Positions 62,266-64,000 of a stretch of DNA of 64,000 nucleotides are shown piece after piece; the first letter of the stretch is position 1, and each line of letters starts with the position of its first letter. This DNA is from Urechis unicinctus (Eukaryota > Annelida > Polychaeta > Xenopneusta > Urechidae): NCBI GenBank assembly GCA_034190875.2, contig CM067343.1:33772592-33836591 (forward strand), in the 5' to 3' direction. The notes beneath the pieces were generated by a model that did not search any database, was not told the origin of the DNA, and was given only the letters and a program-made list of their open reading frames with translations. Made by a program: the position numbers and the translations under genes.

Positions 62266-64000
62266 TTATTTCAACAACAAGGTGAGTCTATCTGGTGGTT
62301 TAATATTCCTTGAAGATCTTCTGGGGCTTGGTTTAGGTGGTGACTCTTGCTGAATTGGTTAAGTTTCTGGTGCTGCAGACATAGGTGGTAATGTATCATG
62401 TTCGGATGAGTTGTTTTCAGCAGGCAGTGTTACAGAAGATTTGTTTTCGACACTAGTAAGTGTTATAGATTGAGGGACAGGTAATATATCCTCACTGTTA
62501 AAGTTGGTATCTAGGCTGTCAATATGATTATTGGTGTCCTCTGCTAGTCTTGTGCGAATGTGGTCCATGTGGCGGCGTAGTACGCGACCATCTGAGATAC
62601 GCACTAAAGCTGATACTGGTCCTGTAACCTCCTGAATTACACCTGGCAACCATTTTTGTCTGGTTCCAAAATTAGTGGTGAATACAGTAGTACCTACAGA
62701 CAACATTCTATCCTTTGCCTTTCGGTCATGGTACTGTTTTTGCTTAGATTGTGATTGCAGAACTGTAGTTGATGCATCTGGTATCAGGATATCCAGACGA
62801 GAACGAGGTCGACGGTTCAACAGGAGTTCGGCTGGAGATTTTCCTGTTGTTGAATGTTGAGTTATCCTGTAGCGTGACAGAAAACGGTAGAGTTTACTTT
62901 CAAGAGATCCACCTTCCATTTTCTGGAGTCCATGTTTGATGACTTGAACGGCACGTTCTGCTAAGCCATTCGACGCAGCGTGATAAGGGCTACTTGTGGA
63001 TACCGTTAGACTTGGTAAACATACGAAACTCTTCACTGGTGAAACATGTACCATTATCACTGACTAATATCTTTGGTAACCCATGAGTGGCAAAAGTTTG
63101 CATCAAACGTTCAATAGTGACTGCCGATGTAGATGAAGAAACTACAAGTGCATCAATCCATTTTGAGTGCGAGTCAACTATCACAAGGATCATTTTCCCA
63201 CAAACAGGTCCGGCGTAATCCACGTGTAGACGTTCCCAGGGCTGTTTTGGCCATTCCCATGGATGTAACGGTGCAGTACGAGGCAGATTTCTGTTCTGTT
63301 GACAGATTGAACACTCTTGAACAAAAGCAGCAATGTCAAAATCCAAACTTGGCCACCAGACATAGCTTCGAGCTAGTCTTTTCATTCTCACAATACCAGG
63401 ATGTGTTTCATGGATTTCCTTGAGTACTTCCTTCTGACCTTGTTTGGGAACCACCACACGGCTTCCCCAAAGAAGACAGTTATTATCGACACTGAGTTCG
63501 TGACGACGTGTAAAGAAGGGTTGCATTGCAGGTTCTACAACTGAATCCTCTGGCCAACCATACAGAACATGGCGAAGTACACGTGAAATAACAGGGTCCC
63601 GTGATGACCATACTTTCACTTGTTTTGCATCCACACACCGTAGGTTATTGATTACATCACCAGGTACTGGCACTGAGTTTGGTCTGTCAAGTAGTGTCAA
63701 TCTGCTCATAGCATCTGCGTTAGCATTTGCTAAACCTGGTTGATACTTAATCTGATAGTTGTATGCACTTAGAGTGAGACTCCATCGTAGAACACGTGGT
63801 GACACCATCAATGGAATCATTCGACATTCACTGAGTAGGCTTACAAGTGGTTTGTGATCTGTGTAGATAGTGCAGAAACGACCATAAATGTACTGATGAA
63901 ATTTCTTCACAGCGAAGATAACAGCCAGTGCCTCTTTGTCGAGTTGTGAGTAGTTAGTTTCTTCTGTAGCTAGGGTACGTGATGCAAAAGCGATGGGTCG
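62266..64000 (-). mobile_element. Ty3/gypsy retroelement pol (RNase H to integrase), broken
   Basis: Minus-strand pol running in from beyond the right edge. In order: FASRTL ... YSQLDKEALAVIFAVKKF and TDHKPL (end of RT/RNase H), DAMSRL, integrase zinc finger HETHPGIVRMK ... CSICQQN, catalytic core VDYAGPV and VSDNGTCFTSEEF, then SPYHAASNGLAERAVQ with the catalytic Glu, and a GPY/F-type end (KWLPGVIQEVTGP ... RRHMDHIR). An extra base near 62,992 (AAGTAGCCC) shifts the frame between the second Asp and the Glu, and an in-frame TAA at 62,359 precedes a remaining tail RRSSRNIKPPDRL up to the TAA at 62,266. So this copy cannot make an intact integrase. Recently active by its low decay. Confidence 0.9.

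Overview
The window looks like a metazoan nuclear genome, most likely a marine lophotrochozoan such as a mollusc. The reasons are intron-containing genes with GT/AG splice sites, long AT, AC, GA and TATG microsatellites, a NFIL3/vrille-type bZIP gene, tandem DEG/ENaC channel genes, and a dense mix of decayed transposons (DIRS-like, LINE, Ty3, THAP/HTH_Tnp_4). I can exclude bacteria, but I cannot name the species from sequence alone.

Layout. 1-6.9 kb is gene-poor and holds four minisatellite arrays (26, 55, 30 and 28 bp periods). 6,970-17,192 is a head-to-tail duplication of a ~5 kb unit, each carrying a two-exon bZIP transcription factor gene; copy 2 (13,665-15,485) is intact and copy 1 (8,245-10,067) has two +1 frameshifts. 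17.2-21.4 kb has microsatellites and a 21-bp minisatellite. 21.4-23.4 kb holds the decayed remains of a DNA transposon: a SWIM/YqaJ-type protein start on + and a THAP plus HTH_Tnp_4 transposase on -. A broken LINE reverse transcriptase lies near 28.1-28.8 kb.

26.1-57.5 kb is a DEG/ENaC channel cluster on the minus strand: a truncated relic (26.6 kb), two intact single-exon genes (31.9 and 38.0 kb), and two frameshifted copies (44.9 and 55.0 kb). Three homologous intergenic blocks separate the four long copies. Each block carries a decayed DIRS-like retroelement and a TATG microsatellite. In the third block a 3.8 kb insertion (47,477-51,283) with terminal inverted repeats and TTAA target duplications splits the DIRS relic; the other two blocks preserve the empty site. 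This insertion carries a broken multi-exon gene for a P2X7-receptor C-terminal-like cysteine domain, without any visible channel part. A second broken relic of the same domain lies at 59.1-59.7 kb.

The right end is a frameshifted Ty3/gypsy pol gene (minus strand, running off the window) with a candidate short 3' LTR at 61,929-62,069. It appears to have inserted into an unrecognised TATA-driven reading frame starting at 61,477.

The strongest candidate for something undescribed is the TTAA-flanked element with the P2X7-like domain as cargo. Next come the DEG/ENaC genes with changed HG gating and GxS selectivity motifs. The tandem copies could partly be assembly artefacts (uncollapsed haplotypes), and single-base frameshifts could be consensus errors; both need read-level checks.
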